Shown here piece after piece: positions 8,760 through 19,133 of a DNA stretch of 64,000 nt. Position 1 is the stretch's first letter, and each line of letters opens with the position of its first letter. A program made the translations under genes and the position numbers. The notes under the pieces are model-generated. The model was not told the DNA's origin. It did no database searches and saw only the letters and a program-made list of their open reading frames with translations. Origin of the DNA: Candidatus Electrothrix communis (GTDB lineage Bacteria; Desulfobacterota; Desulfobulbia; Desulfobulbales; Desulfobulbaceae); contig CP130629.1 of the NCBI GenBank assembly GCA_030644725.1, positions 4,417,501 to 4,481,500 of the forward strand. Direction: 5' to 3'.

Positions 8760-11225
8760 TCAACTTTTCCCTTTTGCGGCCCTTGGCTTTCTTGGCGGGA
8801 ATTCAAAGGTGATTTTTCCTTTATTGTCCATGCAGAGATATGCGTCAAAGGGCCGTTTCCTTTTTGAGATAAATCCCTTGATCAGCTCGGTTTTCCCATC
8901 AGTCAAGAGTTGGGCGATATTCTCCCGAGCGATGGAGCGTTCCAGGATGGTTTTTCCTATGCGTAATCCTATTTTCCGATCCCCTTCAAGAGCGGATTCA
9001 GACATATAGGCCATAGGGGTTTCAAAAACCTTGGTTTGATCCACAGGTGAGATGCCTATGGGCTCCTGCTGTTTAATGGCCTCCATATCAAGGTCATCAG
9101 TGGAGTCGGCAAATTGAAAAGAGACCTTGGAATCTTTGATGGAGACAGAGGCGGTAAAGGGCTTCCCTTTTTTGGAGCGAAAATCCGTGTACGGTCCAAC
9201 GGTTTCTCCGCGAATCAGGAGGACGATCTCGTTGTCCTCCATAATTCTGCCGCCAAGAATCTTGCGGATCATCAATTTGCCGTCTTCTGACTGGTAGGCT
9301 GTTGCATTCTCAAAGAATACAACACCGTCAACCGGAGAAAACGGTGCCTCCTTGCGAACAGCTTCCTCGCCAGCTTTTACCTGTTCGACAATTTTGGCGG
9401 TTTGGTCGCGAATTTCCTGCATGAATTGCTCGCGGGTCATCTTGCCACGGAGAATTTGACTGAGCTTGTACTCCCATTCGCCGGTCAGTTCCGGTGAGGC
9501 AAGCACATCAATATCCCGTGCCTCCAGAAGGGCGAGTAGCTCAATGGCCTTGCCCGTGGGAATGAGTTCCTTTTGTTCCCGAACAACATATTTTTCATTG
9601 AGCAGCTTTTCAATTATAGCGGCACGGGTGGCAGGAGTGCCCAGACCTCGCTCTTTCATGGCCTCGGCCAGTTCTTCGTCATCCACCAGCTTACCGGAAT
9701 GCTCCATAGCCGAGAGCAGGGTTGCCTCGGAAAAACGAGCAGGCGGTTTAGTGACAAGCTTTTTCTGTTCTATTTCCTTGCAAAGCACTGACTTGTCTTT
9801 TGGTAGGGCCACAAGGGTCTTTGCGTCACCGGCCCCGGGCTTGGACCCGTACACGGCCTTCCAACCCGGTTCCACCAGGATTTTTCCCTCGGTGAGAAAG
9901 GTCTCCTGCTCCACAATGGAAACCCGTCGGGTGTTATGAAAGATCGCCGCAGGAAAGAGGATCGCCAGGAAACGCTGCACGATCATCTGGTAGATCTTCA
10001 GTTCCGGTTCACTGAGGGTGCCGGGAAGGCCCGAGGTCGGAATGATCGCAAAATGATCACTTATTTTTTTATTATTAAAGAGCCGTTTATTCTTTTGGTT
10101 CTTTTTCAGATATCCTTTACTGAGAGCCTCAGCGGCAAATTCGCCGTATTGCCATCCTTGCTGGCGTTCCAGTACGTTATGGACAGACTCGGAATAATCT
10201 TCCGGCAAACAGCGACTGTCTGTTCTGGGATAGGTTATCAGTTTATGGCGCTCATACAGGGCCTGGGCAAGGCCCAAGGTGTTTTTGGCTGAGAAACCGA
10301 ACCTGGAGTTGGCCTCCCGCTGCAGAGTGGTCAGATCGTAAAGCTGAGGCGGGGTCTGGCTGGAATCTTTATGGGTTTCCTCAACCGCTGCTTCTTTACC
10401 AAGGCATTTCTCCGCGATCGCTACAGCCTGCTTTTCTTCCCAAATGCGTTTTTTATTGGCATGGGGATTGTCCGGATCTTTTTTAAAGTCTGTGTCAATC
10501 CAGATTCCCTGATAGACAGCACCTTCGCAGTGAAAATCAGCATGCAGCTCCCAATAATCAGATGGGACAAAGGCGCGTCGTTCCGCTTCTCGCTTGACCA
10601 GTAAAGACAGGGTAGGGGTCTGAACTCGTCCGCAGGGGGTTTTTCGGAATCCCCCGTGGCGGGAGTTATAGCAGGTCAGAGCACGGGTTGCGTTAATACC
10701 GATGAGCCAGTCCGCCTCGGAGCGACAAAGAGCCGTGTCTTCAAGGCTCTGCATTTCTTCGTTTTCACGCAGATTTTGCAATCCTGTCTGGATGGAATTC
10801 AAGGTCATGGATTGGAGCCAGAGCCTGCGGATGGATTTTCCGGCCACAGATCTGGTATAGGCGTGCTTGAGGATGTATTTGAAGATGAGCTCACCTTCGC
10901 GACCGGCATCACAACCGTTGACAATAGTATCCACGTCCTTGCGCCGAATTAACTTGCTCAGGGCGTTGTACTGGGTCTTGGTATTGGGCAGAACGCTCAA
11001 GGGAAATTCTTCCGGCAGAATGGGGAGGTTGTCCAGGGTCCATTTCTGAAATTTCGGGTCAATCTCTTCGGGGAAACCGATAGAGACAAGATGTCCGACC
11101 GCATAGGAGACGATATAATCACCGCCCTCGAAATGGGTTTTGGATTTTGTGAATTTGCCGGGCAGGGCCTTGACAATGTCAGCGGCCACGCTGGGCTTTT
11201 CTGCTATGATGAGTGTTTTTCCCAT
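8760..11225 (-). CDS. topB: DNA topoisomerase III
   Basis: 821-aa type IA topoisomerase that relaxes negative supercoils and decatenates DNA. Toprim motif near residue 8 (AEKPSVA) and acidic motif DAGREGE at 106-112; catalytic Tyr332 in ITYPRTDSR. The C-terminal part (about 600-800) carries two Toprim_Crpt-like repeats (each with GxxI...R.. and FKGFISKRKRPFDAYL-type ends) instead of Cys4 zinc ribbons, as in Bacteroides/plasmid-type TopB. The ORF stands alone between rsfS and a DUF456 gene. Confidence 0.93.
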   Translation of the reverse strand: MGKTLIIAEKPSVAADIVKALPGKFTKSKTHFEGGDYIVSYAVGHLVSIGFPEEIDPKFQKWTLDNLPILPEEFPLSVLPNTKTQYNALSKLIRRKDVDTIVNGCDAGREGELIFKYILKHAYTRSVAGKSIRRLWLQSMTLNSIQTGLQNLRENEEMQSLEDTALCRSEADWLIGINATRALTCYNSRHGGFRKTPCGRVQTPTLSLLVKREAERRAFVPSDYWELHADFHCEGAVYQGIWIDTDFKKDPDNPHANKKRIWEEKQAVAIAEKCLGKEAAVEETHKDSSQTPPQLYDLTTLQREANSRFGFSAKNTLGLAQALYERHKLITYPRTDSRCLPEDYSESVHNVLERQQGWQYGEFAAEALSKGYLKKNQKNKRLFNNKKISDHFAIIPTSGLPGTLSEPELKIYQMIVQRFLAILFPAAIFHNTRRVSIVEQETFLTEGKILVEPGWKAVYGSKPGAGDAKTLVALPKDKSVLCKEIEQKKLVTKPPARFSEATLLSAMEHSGKLVDDEELAEAMKERGLGTPATRAAIIEKLLNEKYVVREQKELIPTGKAIELLALLEARDIDVLASPELTGEWEYKLSQILRGKMTREQFMQEIRDQTAKIVEQVKAGEEAVRKEAPFSPVDGVVFFENATAYQSEDGKLMIRKILGGRIMEDNEIVLLIRGETVGPYTDFRSKKGKPFTASVSIKDSKVSFQFADSTDDLDMEAIKQQEPIGISPVDQTKVFETPMAYMSESALEGDRKIGLRIGKTILERSIARENIAQLLTDGKTELIKGFISKRKRPFDAYLCMDNKGKITFEFPPRKPRAAKGKS

Positions 11226-11310
11226 GGTGAGTTTTGTCTGTGGCCAAGGGAGCTTGAATTCTTGGCTAAACGGTTCAGTTTTTTTGTTATTTTTGAGAGT
11301 TCGACGATTG

Positions 11311-11898
11311 TTACAGTATTTCTAAAACAAACCAGGCAATCATCAGCCCGGAAATAATCAGATTGGCAATGACCCCTCCCATGAAACCGAGAAAGGAGCC
11401 GAACCCGGAATGCAGAGCCTGTTTGATCTGCTCGCCCATGATCAGTTCACCGACGATAGCTCCGAGTAAGGGGCCGACAATAATGCCGATAGGTCCGAGG
11501 ACAAAGACCAGCAAGGAGCCGAGCACCGCACCCCAGGCAGCCGCTTTTGAGCCACCGAACATTTTCACCCCAAAAGCTGTGGCGAGAAACTCGATCAGGT
11601 AGCTCAGGGCGACCAACACGGTTTGTCCGACAAAGAACCAGGCGGGTAAGCTGTCGAATCCTGTAATCAATCCGTAGACCACAAAGCCGACGAGGATCAA
11701 CACCGTCCCTGGGAGAGCGGGGAAAATTGTCCCTACCAACCCTCCAATAATAAAGGGGATGCTTGCCAGGAAACCCCAAACATGAGGGTTGGCAAGGGTG
11801 ACTGTATAGCATGAAGAGAACCAGTCTGCTATTGCCTGCATATACGCCTGCACAACGTCTCCGAGGTACAAAAAATGAATTAACGAAAGTAACTTCAC
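11311..11898 (-). CDS. DUF456 family membrane protein
   Basis: 195-aa integral membrane protein with about five helices and glycine-rich small-residue stretches (GGLVGTIFPALPGTVLI; GPIGIIVGPLLGAIVGE) typical of DUF456. Biochemical role is unknown in the family. It is separated from the upstream coiled-coil gene by a strong hairpin. Confidence 0.75.
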   Translation of the reverse strand: MKLLSLIHFLYLGDVVQAYMQAIADWFSSCYTVTLANPHVWGFLASIPFIIGGLVGTIFPALPGTVLILVGFVVYGLITGFDSLPAWFFVGQTVLVALSYLIEFLATAFGVKMFGGSKAAAWGAVLGSLLVFVLGPIGIIVGPLLGAIVGELIMGEQIKQALHSGFGSFLGFMGGVIANLIISGLMIAWFVLEIL

Positions 11899-11950
11899 GT
11901 GACTTTACACGACTTATGCCCGCTTCAGATAAAGCAGGGTAACAACAAAG

Positions 11951-11994
11951 AGGCTCAGACTGTGCAGGTTCTTCTTTCTGCACAGTCTGAGCCT
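11951..11994 (-). terminator. Strong hairpin terminator downstream of coiled-coil gene
   Basis: A 16-bp perfect stem (11952-11967 with 11978-11993, extended by one A-T pair) with a 10-nt loop, followed on the minus strand by a T-rich stretch (ctttgttgtt). It lies 62 nt after the stop of the coiled-coil gene and before the DUF456 gene. Confidence 0.75.
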
Positions 11995-12055
11995 TGAGCC
12001 TTCATATCAGTCGGGCTGAGATCAGCTTTATTGGTCAGGTGTAACCAAGTCGTCG

Positions 12056-12874
12056 TTATTTCGTTTGAGCAGGCTGTTCTTCCTGCACCGAAGCTGTGTC
12101 CTTATGCGCAGCTTCTTCTGACAGATCCTGCACCATGAGATGCATCTTTTCTTCCATACCCTGTTGTGCATTTTCCTGCTCGGTAATTTTAGAGAGCAGC
12201 ACTTTTGTGTTGACCTTACAGGCCTGCAAATCACTACCTACCTCTGCAAGGTTCGCATTTCTTTCTTCAACAACCTTTTCAAAGCCGATGACCTGGGCGC
12301 GGAGAGATTCAGTTTCTGTTGAGGTTTCATTCTGTTTTTTCTGAAGTTGGGCAATCTGGGCTTCAGCCTGCGCTCTCAGTTCTGTCTGCTCTTTTTCGAG
12401 CTGGGCAATTCGAGCTTCAGCTTTCTTTAATTTTGCCAGTGCTTCATTGTACGCAGCATGTGTTTCTTGGACGTTTTGCTCATGCTTAGATCCGGTCTGC
12501 ACCTGTTTAGCTTTCGCATTTTTCAGGGCAAGTTCGAGCTCATTGATTTTATCAAGCAGGACTCTCACATCTTTATTAAGGGCAGTCAGTGCCGATTTTT
12601 TCTCAGAGAATTCTTTTGCCAAGCGTTGGATTGTTGTCTCTGCCTTGGCCAATTTTTCTTCAGCATCGGTCAGTGCTGTTGTTTTTTCCTGCAATGCCTG
12701 ACGAATATTGGCAGACTCTGTTTCTACAGCGGCAAGCTGCGTTTCAGCGTCTTTTTTCTCCTGAATGAGCTGCTTGTTGGTACCAGTTGCGCTCTGTCCC
12801 CACCAGGAGGTCAACAGTAAAAGAATAATCAGGGCTCCGATAAGAGAACTCTTGTTTAAAAAATTGTTCATCAT
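12056..12874 (-). CDS. Membrane-anchored coiled-coil protein
   Basis: 272 aa. One N-terminal hydrophobic segment (about 10-25) is followed by almost uninterrupted heptad-type coiled coil (about 35-245) rich in Ala, Glu, Lys and Gln, and a polar tail. This is a periplasmic rod or a membrane-tethered coiled-coil; function unknown. The upstream lipoprotein gene lies about 100 bp away on the same strand and could be co-transcribed; a strong terminator follows. Confidence 0.6.
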   Translation of the reverse strand: MMNNFLNKSSLIGALIILLLLTSWWGQSATGTNKQLIQEKKDAETQLAAVETESANIRQALQEKTTALTDAEEKLAKAETTIQRLAKEFSEKKSALTALNKDVRVLLDKINELELALKNAKAKQVQTGSKHEQNVQETHAAYNEALAKLKKAEARIAQLEKEQTELRAQAEAQIAQLQKKQNETSTETESLRAQVIGFEKVVEERNANLAEVGSDLQACKVNTKVLLSKITEQENAQQGMEEKMHLMVQDLSEEAAHKDTASVQEEQPAQTK

Positions 12875-12976
12875 GACCTAACTCCTATTAGTTATAAAAA
12901 GTTGTTCATTGAATTTCCGCGTTATCTGTCGTGAGTGTCAGAGCAGTCTGGAGGCGGTTGAAATTATGCCTAAAAC

Positions 12977-14968
12977 TCACTCAAATGGTGTGTGGTCAAG
13001 AGCGGCTAATTCCTTGTCAACACGACTAAGGTTTCGTTTTACCTTCGTATCCAATCCGGCAAGAGGATATTTTTGCAGGATATCTTCTAAAAGCGTTTTG
13101 GAAGAAAGGAGATGCTGCTTTCTAACTTTGGGGTCTGTTGCGCTGTTGGCACGTTGAAAAAAGTTTGCAGCTTTTCTGCGTGCCTCCTGTCCGGCTGCTA
13201 ATGAGGCTTTTTCCATTTTTTTGCGTGCCCGGGCATCCAGAGAAGTGTTCAGTAAGTCGGAGAACAGAGCGATAGCCTTATCATACGCTGTTGCCTGCAA
13301 GGCCTTCTCAGCCTTGGTCCATTTTTTTTGTAACGCCGTATCTGCAGGCTGTTTAGGGGGACTTGAAGCTTTTTTTCTGCTCTCGGATGAACGGCTTGTT
13401 TCTTTTTGTGCGGACAGCTCAGGCTGCGTAGCTTGAGCTTGCTCCCGGTCAACAGCATTAACAGTATTCGGTTGATTTTGTACTTCCTGTTGGATAGTTC
13501 CGGTCACCGTAACATCAGGGGCTACTGCCGTCGGGGACGGTAGAATATCCGTTTGCATAGGGGCAGGCATGGTGAGAGAATTTTTTCTCTGTTGTACGAT
13601 ATCCTGTTTATCAAGAGGAAGGATATTGAGCGGCACTTTTTCCAGTAAGGCCAGCGCCTCCTTGCGTTGGTGATTTGCTGCTAAAAAATCAAATTGTTGC
13701 AAGAGTCCCCGGAACCATTGCTCAGCCTCTTGCTCGGCCTTTTTTGCCAACCCCTCGACATTGGCACGAAGTGGTGAGCCGGGATAGCTGTGGGTAAAGG
13801 CACGGGCCTGCTGAACAACGGTGAACCCGTCCTGTTCAGGATTAGATGTCATCGAACTCAGGAGTAAAGATGCGTAGGCATCAACCTTTTCTCTCTGGGA
13901 GTCGACTGATTGTAAGGCAACCAGATGCTGTTTGTCAAAAGTTACGTTTAATTGCTGTAATTCTTCGTACAGTATCCTTGCAGGAAGGTAGTTTCTCAGG
14001 GCAAACTCAAGCTCTGATATCTTTTTTAATATTTTTACCTGAAGGGTTCCGTTACCTGTCTGACGGACACTGGCCAGCAGATCACTGAGAAGGCTCCGGG
14101 CCTCTTGTTCTCTTCCTTGCTTAAGTAAGGATTGAGCGTGTTGATATCTTTCCTCGTAATCTGGTGTCGGGTCAATTAAGGCGAGTGGGTCGGCCTCTGG
14201 ACTATTTATGTATTGTCCGTACGGAGTTCGGTTTTGTGGATAGTTACTGAAATTAGGTTTGCTCAAGTCAGGCCGTCCCGGTTGGAAAATACCATTGCCG
14301 GGGATTGCTATTGGATTGGTAAATCCACCGGATGTAACGGGCGTAACGATATGTTCAGGCTGTGCTGATAATTGTTTGAATAAAGCCGGGCATTCTCTTT
14401 CAAGATAGGCAAAATCTCTATTCTGGAGATGTTGCAGCGTCATGATGGTTTTTTCACGGGAATCTGCGATATTACGGTCATTGAAGAGTTGGATCTGCAA
14501 TGCCGTGTATGCGTCATGCAACGCTGCCACCTTGCTTTGGCAGGAAATAAGTTTTCTAGACTGCTCCGGCGTACGATACCGAGATTTTTTCTGCTCCAGC
14601 TCTTGCCAGGATTTTGTACGCTGCGCGTAGAATGAAACTCGGTCGCGTACAGTTGCGCGTATGGGCTGTAATACCTGTCTATTATAGGAAAGTTGTTCAG
14701 CTGAAGGCAGGTCTTTGTGCCTTGTCTGCGTTGGGTAAGGAGTTGTACGCTGAGAGAGTTGTTGCGCTGCCTGCACAGGTTCTTGTTGTTGCTGTGGTCT
14801 TGTGACCTTTCTCTGCGCTGTTTTAGGTATTATTGGCAATGTCGGCCTTTCTCTGTACGGTTGTACCCTCGGTCTGCTGGCTGTGCATCCAGAAAGGATA
14901 AATGCTGACACCATTCCTACTAGCAGCAGTTTGAGATTGAGACTCAAGGAGATAGACGAAATATACAT
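12977..14968 (-). CDS. TPR-containing lipoprotein, unknown function
   Basis: 663-aa lipoprotein with a lipobox LSGC near residues 25-28. A Pro/Arg/Gln-rich linker follows, then helical repeats resembling TPRs (about 270-460, for example the segment containing YQHAQSLLKQGREQEA), a low-complexity linker (about 470-545) and a second helical-repeat region to the end (AEKALQATAYDKAIALFSDL). It is likely attached to the outer membrane or its inner leaflet and acts as an interaction scaffold. Next upstream on the same strand is the large PBP. Confidence 0.6.
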   Translation of the reverse strand: MYISSISLSLNLKLLLVGMVSAFILSGCTASRPRVQPYRERPTLPIIPKTAQRKVTRPQQQQEPVQAAQQLSQRTTPYPTQTRHKDLPSAEQLSYNRQVLQPIRATVRDRVSFYAQRTKSWQELEQKKSRYRTPEQSRKLISCQSKVAALHDAYTALQIQLFNDRNIADSREKTIMTLQHLQNRDFAYLERECPALFKQLSAQPEHIVTPVTSGGFTNPIAIPGNGIFQPGRPDLSKPNFSNYPQNRTPYGQYINSPEADPLALIDPTPDYEERYQHAQSLLKQGREQEARSLLSDLLASVRQTGNGTLQVKILKKISELEFALRNYLPARILYEELQQLNVTFDKQHLVALQSVDSQREKVDAYASLLLSSMTSNPEQDGFTVVQQARAFTHSYPGSPLRANVEGLAKKAEQEAEQWFRGLLQQFDFLAANHQRKEALALLEKVPLNILPLDKQDIVQQRKNSLTMPAPMQTDILPSPTAVAPDVTVTGTIQQEVQNQPNTVNAVDREQAQATQPELSAQKETSRSSESRKKASSPPKQPADTALQKKWTKAEKALQATAYDKAIALFSDLLNTSLDARARKKMEKASLAAGQEARRKAANFFQRANSATDPKVRKQHLLSSKTLLEDILQKYPLAGLDTKVKRNLSRVDKELAALDHTPFE

Positions 14969-15304
14969 TTTTTTTTCGTTGTAATAGGGGGTTAAGCTGC
15001 TGTAGATTGGAAGATTCTTTGTAGTCCTATCCTGTTACCTGCTGTCGCCGACCTTGTTTCTTGTCGAGGATGCGAGGGGAAGGCAGGGCTGTTATTGCTG
15101 ATTCCTGACGCTGAATGCTGAAGACGTGTTGCCACTGGGAAAGCTATCAGAAAACGGGACTCTGTACAATTCCTTTTTTACTCGGCACTGAAAAAAATGT
15201 AACCGCCTCACCACCCCGCCCCTAGTGCTAGGACTGATCCTGCTGGCACACTGATGACATGAGTTCTTTGGGCAGGGTGGGTGATGCAAGATTTTTTTTC
15301 TTTC
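14969..15304. other. 336-bp spacer, no gene recognised
   Basis: Lies between the PBP stop (minus strand) and the lipoprotein start. It contains short weak inverted repeats such as cctag/ctagg near 15219-15230 but no convincing ORF. It may hold the lipoprotein promoter; no clear -35/-10 pair was found. Confidence 0.4.
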
Positions 15305-18300
15305 TTACGGCTGTTGATTGAGCCAGAAAGGGATGAATCGACGTTTCATTGTGAAACCACCGTTTTTATCCACAGCCCCGTGTCCTAAGACAACAGGGCT
15401 GTTCGGTGTAATGACGGTTCGTTCTCCAGCGCTTCTTCCGCTTCTGATTCCCCCGTTTTTATGCTGTACCGGGAAAAAATATTGACCGGTGTCTGGATAT
15501 TTCAGGGCAATGCCATCGAACGCGAGATCAACTGGGTCTAAACTGTCTGCAACGCCTTCAAGAGAGTACAGGGCTTCGGCTATTTTACTCCAGGTTGGAA
15601 GGGTGCCTTGGGAACCACTGATACGAGTAGTATCCTTTTTCATGGGATCGTTGTTGTCAAAGCCGACATACACGCCTACGGTGTAACCGCCTTCAGTAAG
15701 GAGTAATCCTCCTTCCTGTTCGGTTTTGGTCGGAACGTATCCGAGAAAAGCGGCATTGCGGAAATCATTTGCCGTACCTGTTTTTCCCATAAGCGGCAGA
15801 GAAAGGTCCAGTTGCTGCAATTTGGCATTTCGTTCATCATCCTTACTCGCCAAGCGGACATTCTTCAGGGCATAGCGTCCTGTTCCGTAACGGACGACAT
15901 TATGGAGAATACTGTTGATCTCGTTGCTGGTTTTTTGATCTACCACAGGGGTGGCGGCTGTTTCTCTTGCATAAATAATTTCGCCATCTGCACCTACAAT
16001 CTGTTCGATAATGGCTAACCCGTCTTGTTTGTTAAGGTTTTCCTTGTCTGTTTCCTGCTCGTTTTCGTGAGTAGGCAGATGAACGGAATAATTCTTGCCG
16101 GTCACCAGCGTTTCGTACATGCCTACAGCCTCTAGCAGGGAGATAACGTTCGAACCCAGAGGGAAAGAAAGTACCGGATCAAGTCGACTGGAAATGCCGC
16201 ATTCACCGGCAAGGCGTATCAGGTATTGCAGACCGAGCATAACTCTGTAATCAGAGATAGCAGGGAGTACCTGCATCGAATATTTTTTATGCCCAGTCAA
16301 GGCATTTCGTTCTACCTGCATTTGCAGTTCGATCATTTTGAGACCGGCTGAGCTGACTTTGTTGTCCAGGAGAATATTATCCCATAAGGCCTCTTTTTCC
16401 GATGAAAAGAGTCTGGCCAATCGTTGCCGTAGGGCAAAATCGTTGATCGGTTGCCAGTTTTCCGGCAATTTGCTGTTCATTGTATAGATCAACTGTCCTT
16501 GTTGGTTTTCAACTATGGTTCCGGCAGGACGCTCGCTCTGGAGTTCATCAGGTGCCTGCTGGTTGAAGAAGGCAAAAGGATTACCGAACCATGAGGGGAG
16601 CTGCTCAATGTATTGACGATATTTCTGTAATGCCTGAGCAACCTCTTTTAATTGGAGATAGCTTCCATGCAACATTGAGATGCGGCTCCAATTTTCGGAT
16701 CGCTGGCGGGCTGTGATATTTTTCTTTTTGAGATCCTTATAGATTGCTGATCGAAATTTTGAGAAGTCAAGCCCGTAAAGGATCCTTTTCCATTGGCGAT
16801 ACTCTTGGGCCCGACCGTCAAATAAGAAGTCGGCCTCCAATTTTTGAACGGCCAGTTCATAGGCAGCACGATCTAGCGTACCAGAGGTGATGCGGATGCC
16901 GAACGTATCACGCATGCGGCTGCTGAATTGTTGGTAGTCTTCCCTTTTTTCTTGGTTGACCCTGGGAGCCATGTCAAGAAAAGTCGCCAGTTCCTGAAGT
17001 TGTGCCGGATTGAGTCGGTCTGTGAGATGGTACAACAACCAGACTGCGGCTACGTTTTCCGATTTTACCCCGGCCCAGCTCAGAGAGACGTGGTGAAAGG
17101 GGCTTTTATGGTCTGGTCGAGGGAAATACGGTTCTCCCTGGAAGAGAAAAACGTTTCTCTGGTTATCAAGCTCATCCAAGGGAGTCCAGCCTAATTGGAG
17201 AGCTGCGGTAAATAAGAAGGGTTTCAATGTTGAGCCCATAAGGCGTTTTGCGGCAACGGCCCGGTTGAAAAAACGATTTTCCATACCACCTGCCATAGAG
17301 CGAATCATGCCTCGTTGCATGACCAGGGCTGCACCTTGCAGCTTGGGATAACGCTCAAGATCCAAGGTCGGCGTGCCGTCAAAGAAGTCAACGTCTCTAA
17401 CGCTGACGTAAATTTTGTCATCAGGCTGTAGGCGTGCGAGTAGGTCTACGAGGTCTTTTTTCTCCGGTTTTGCCCCACGATGTTTGCGATACTTAACAAG
17501 AGCCACGAGCATTCGTTCCAGCCCTTGGCGATCAATAAAACCTTCTGGACGCTTGGGGCCAAAGTTTACATAAAGAATCGGTTGCTCTGGATCAGTTTGG
17601 TCGATTTTTTTAATGGTCCCAAAAAGAAATCCTTTTTTGATGATTTCTCTGTCTCCCGTCTGGTCCTTATATTCCTGCTGAACTTCTTTTCTATTATAGC
17701 CGCGTAGGCGGACATCAAGGCGGGAAAGGTCGCGACGAAGACTGTATAAGGTTTCTGTCTGTAAGGCATGATCAACCGTGCTGATAATTCGGGCACCGGA
17801 GGTGGAAATGTTGTTAATCCCATGCTGTGCCAGGGCATTGGTAATCACTTCAGACTCCAGCCCCTCTTTGACCAGATCCATAATCGTATTCAGGGCAAAG
17901 CGGGTTTTGCCGCGATTAAACATAATATCTTCTTTAATTGCGTCATTATATTCAGTCTGGCTGACCATGCCCAGTTTCAGCATGTTCCCCAGGACATATT
18001 CTGCTCGTTCCTCGGCCCGTAATCTGGCTTTTAAAGTGGATACCTTGTCTTTTTTAATAAACGGATTATAAAAATTCGGCTGCTTGACCGAACCGGCAAT
18101 AAATGCCGCTTCCAGTAGGGTTAGTTCGTTCGGTTCTTTGTTGAAGTAGTATCGGGCCGCAACCCCTAAGCCATGCCCATTGCCGCTGACATAAAATTGG
18201 TTGCAATAGAATTCGAGGATTTGCTCTTTTGAAAAACGATACTCCAGGCGGAGAGCAAAGAGCATTTCCTTAAGTTTTGCCTCATAGCTGCGTGATTCAC

Positions 18301-18721
18301 GTTTGAAAAGGTTTTTTGCAGTTTGCTGGGTGATAGTGCTGCCGCCCTGGACAATGCGACCTGCTTTAAAGTTTGCGACCATGGCTCGGGCAATGCCGTA
18401 AAAATCAATGCCGTAATGATTGAAGAACTGGTCATCTTCCGCCGCAACAATGGCATTGACGAATTTTTCCGGCAGTTGATCGTATTTGAGATATTGACGA
18501 TGGATATCTTCAAACAGTACACCGAGTTTTTCTTTGCCGTCTCGATAATAAACAGGGCTTTCTCGACCGAGAATAGAGGATATGTTTTCCGGGGCCATTT
18601 CTGGGCAGGGGACCTCGGTTACTAAATAATATACCCAGCCTAAGGATCCCGCAGCTGTAAGTAGTCCCAAGAAAGAAAAGAAAAAAAAGAGCTTGAGAAG
18701 AAATCTGAAAAAACGACGCAT
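15305..18721 (-). CDS. Bifunctional penicillin-binding protein (GT51 + transpeptidase), extended
   Basis: 1138-aa class A PBP that polymerises and crosslinks peptidoglycan in the periplasm. One N-terminal membrane helix (about 10-33). The GT51 domain has catalytic Glu95 in AAEDDQFFNHYG and the GGSTITQQTAKN motif at 126-137. The transpeptidase domain has Ser497 (STLK), SEN at 554-556 and KTGT at 980-983. SxN to KTG spacing is about 425 residues, against roughly 190 in E. coli PBP1a, so there is an insertion of about 230 residues (about 565-825), largely charged and helical. Length is far above the usual 750-850. It is transcribed divergently from the mltD-like gene. Confidence 0.9.
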   Translation of the reverse strand: MRRFFRFLLKLFFFFSFLGLLTAAGSLGWVYYLVTEVPCPEMAPENISSILGRESPVYYRDGKEKLGVLFEDIHRQYLKYDQLPEKFVNAIVAAEDDQFFNHYGIDFYGIARAMVANFKAGRIVQGGSTITQQTAKNLFKRESRSYEAKLKEMLFALRLEYRFSKEQILEFYCNQFYVSGNGHGLGVAARYYFNKEPNELTLLEAAFIAGSVKQPNFYNPFIKKDKVSTLKARLRAEERAEYVLGNMLKLGMVSQTEYNDAIKEDIMFNRGKTRFALNTIMDLVKEGLESEVITNALAQHGINNISTSGARIISTVDHALQTETLYSLRRDLSRLDVRLRGYNRKEVQQEYKDQTGDREIIKKGFLFGTIKKIDQTDPEQPILYVNFGPKRPEGFIDRQGLERMLVALVKYRKHRGAKPEKKDLVDLLARLQPDDKIYVSVRDVDFFDGTPTLDLERYPKLQGAALVMQRGMIRSMAGGMENRFFNRAVAAKRLMGSTLKPFLFTAALQLGWTPLDELDNQRNVFLFQGEPYFPRPDHKSPFHHVSLSWAGVKSENVAAVWLLYHLTDRLNPAQLQELATFLDMAPRVNQEKREDYQQFSSRMRDTFGIRITSGTLDRAAYELAVQKLEADFLFDGRAQEYRQWKRILYGLDFSKFRSAIYKDLKKKNITARQRSENWSRISMLHGSYLQLKEVAQALQKYRQYIEQLPSWFGNPFAFFNQQAPDELQSERPAGTIVENQQGQLIYTMNSKLPENWQPINDFALRQRLARLFSSEKEALWDNILLDNKVSSAGLKMIELQMQVERNALTGHKKYSMQVLPAISDYRVMLGLQYLIRLAGECGISSRLDPVLSFPLGSNVISLLEAVGMYETLVTGKNYSVHLPTHENEQETDKENLNKQDGLAIIEQIVGADGEIIYARETAATPVVDQKTSNEINSILHNVVRYGTGRYALKNVRLASKDDERNAKLQQLDLSLPLMGKTGTANDFRNAAFLGYVPTKTEQEGGLLLTEGGYTVGVYVGFDNNDPMKKDTTRISGSQGTLPTWSKIAEALYSLEGVADSLDPVDLAFDGIALKYPDTGQYFFPVQHKNGGIRSGRSAGERTVITPNSPVVLGHGAVDKNGGFTMKRRFIPFWLNQQP

Positions 18722-19133
18722 GGATTAATTAGAGTTTGGAAAAATGTGATTTGAGTTTTCGACGTCAATGTCAAGAGAAGGTATCTTTCAATACCTGTCT
18801 TTCTGTTTTTTATACGGAGAAAGAGATTTTGAACGAGCTGCGAGAATGGTTGGCTCCCACCCTCGGATCGTCTTGAAACGCAAATAAAACGAGAAGTTTT
18901 TTCCTTGCTACGGAAAAGGGACCGGATCCGGTTGTTAACATAGTATATTTGTAAATCAAAATCAGAACAATTGTCAACAATATGTTTTTTATTGTAAAAT
19001 ATTCTTTGTCTATGGTACTCTTTTCTCTATGGTGTTTTTTCGGTTTGGCGTTATGTTATCTGATCGTTAAAATAAAAAAGCAGTCGGATTACGGCTGAAA
19101 AGTTTTTGTTATGATACGACAGTGAGAGAAAGA
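18722..19133. other. Divergent intergenic region PBP / mltD
   Basis: 412 bp, AT-rich, with no ORF. Holds promoters for both flanking genes; the only candidate I can place is at 18971-19000 (listed separately). Confidence 0.5.
18971..19000 (+). promoter_or_regulatory. Candidate sigma70 promoter for mltD-like gene
   Basis: ttgtca (18971-18976), 18-bp spacer, taaaat (18995-19000), about 130 nt before the start codon. The match is moderate. Confidence 0.35.

Noticed and set aside
15092-15289. 65-residue frame upstream of the PBP stop
   Set aside because: No ribosome site, no family, low coding character.
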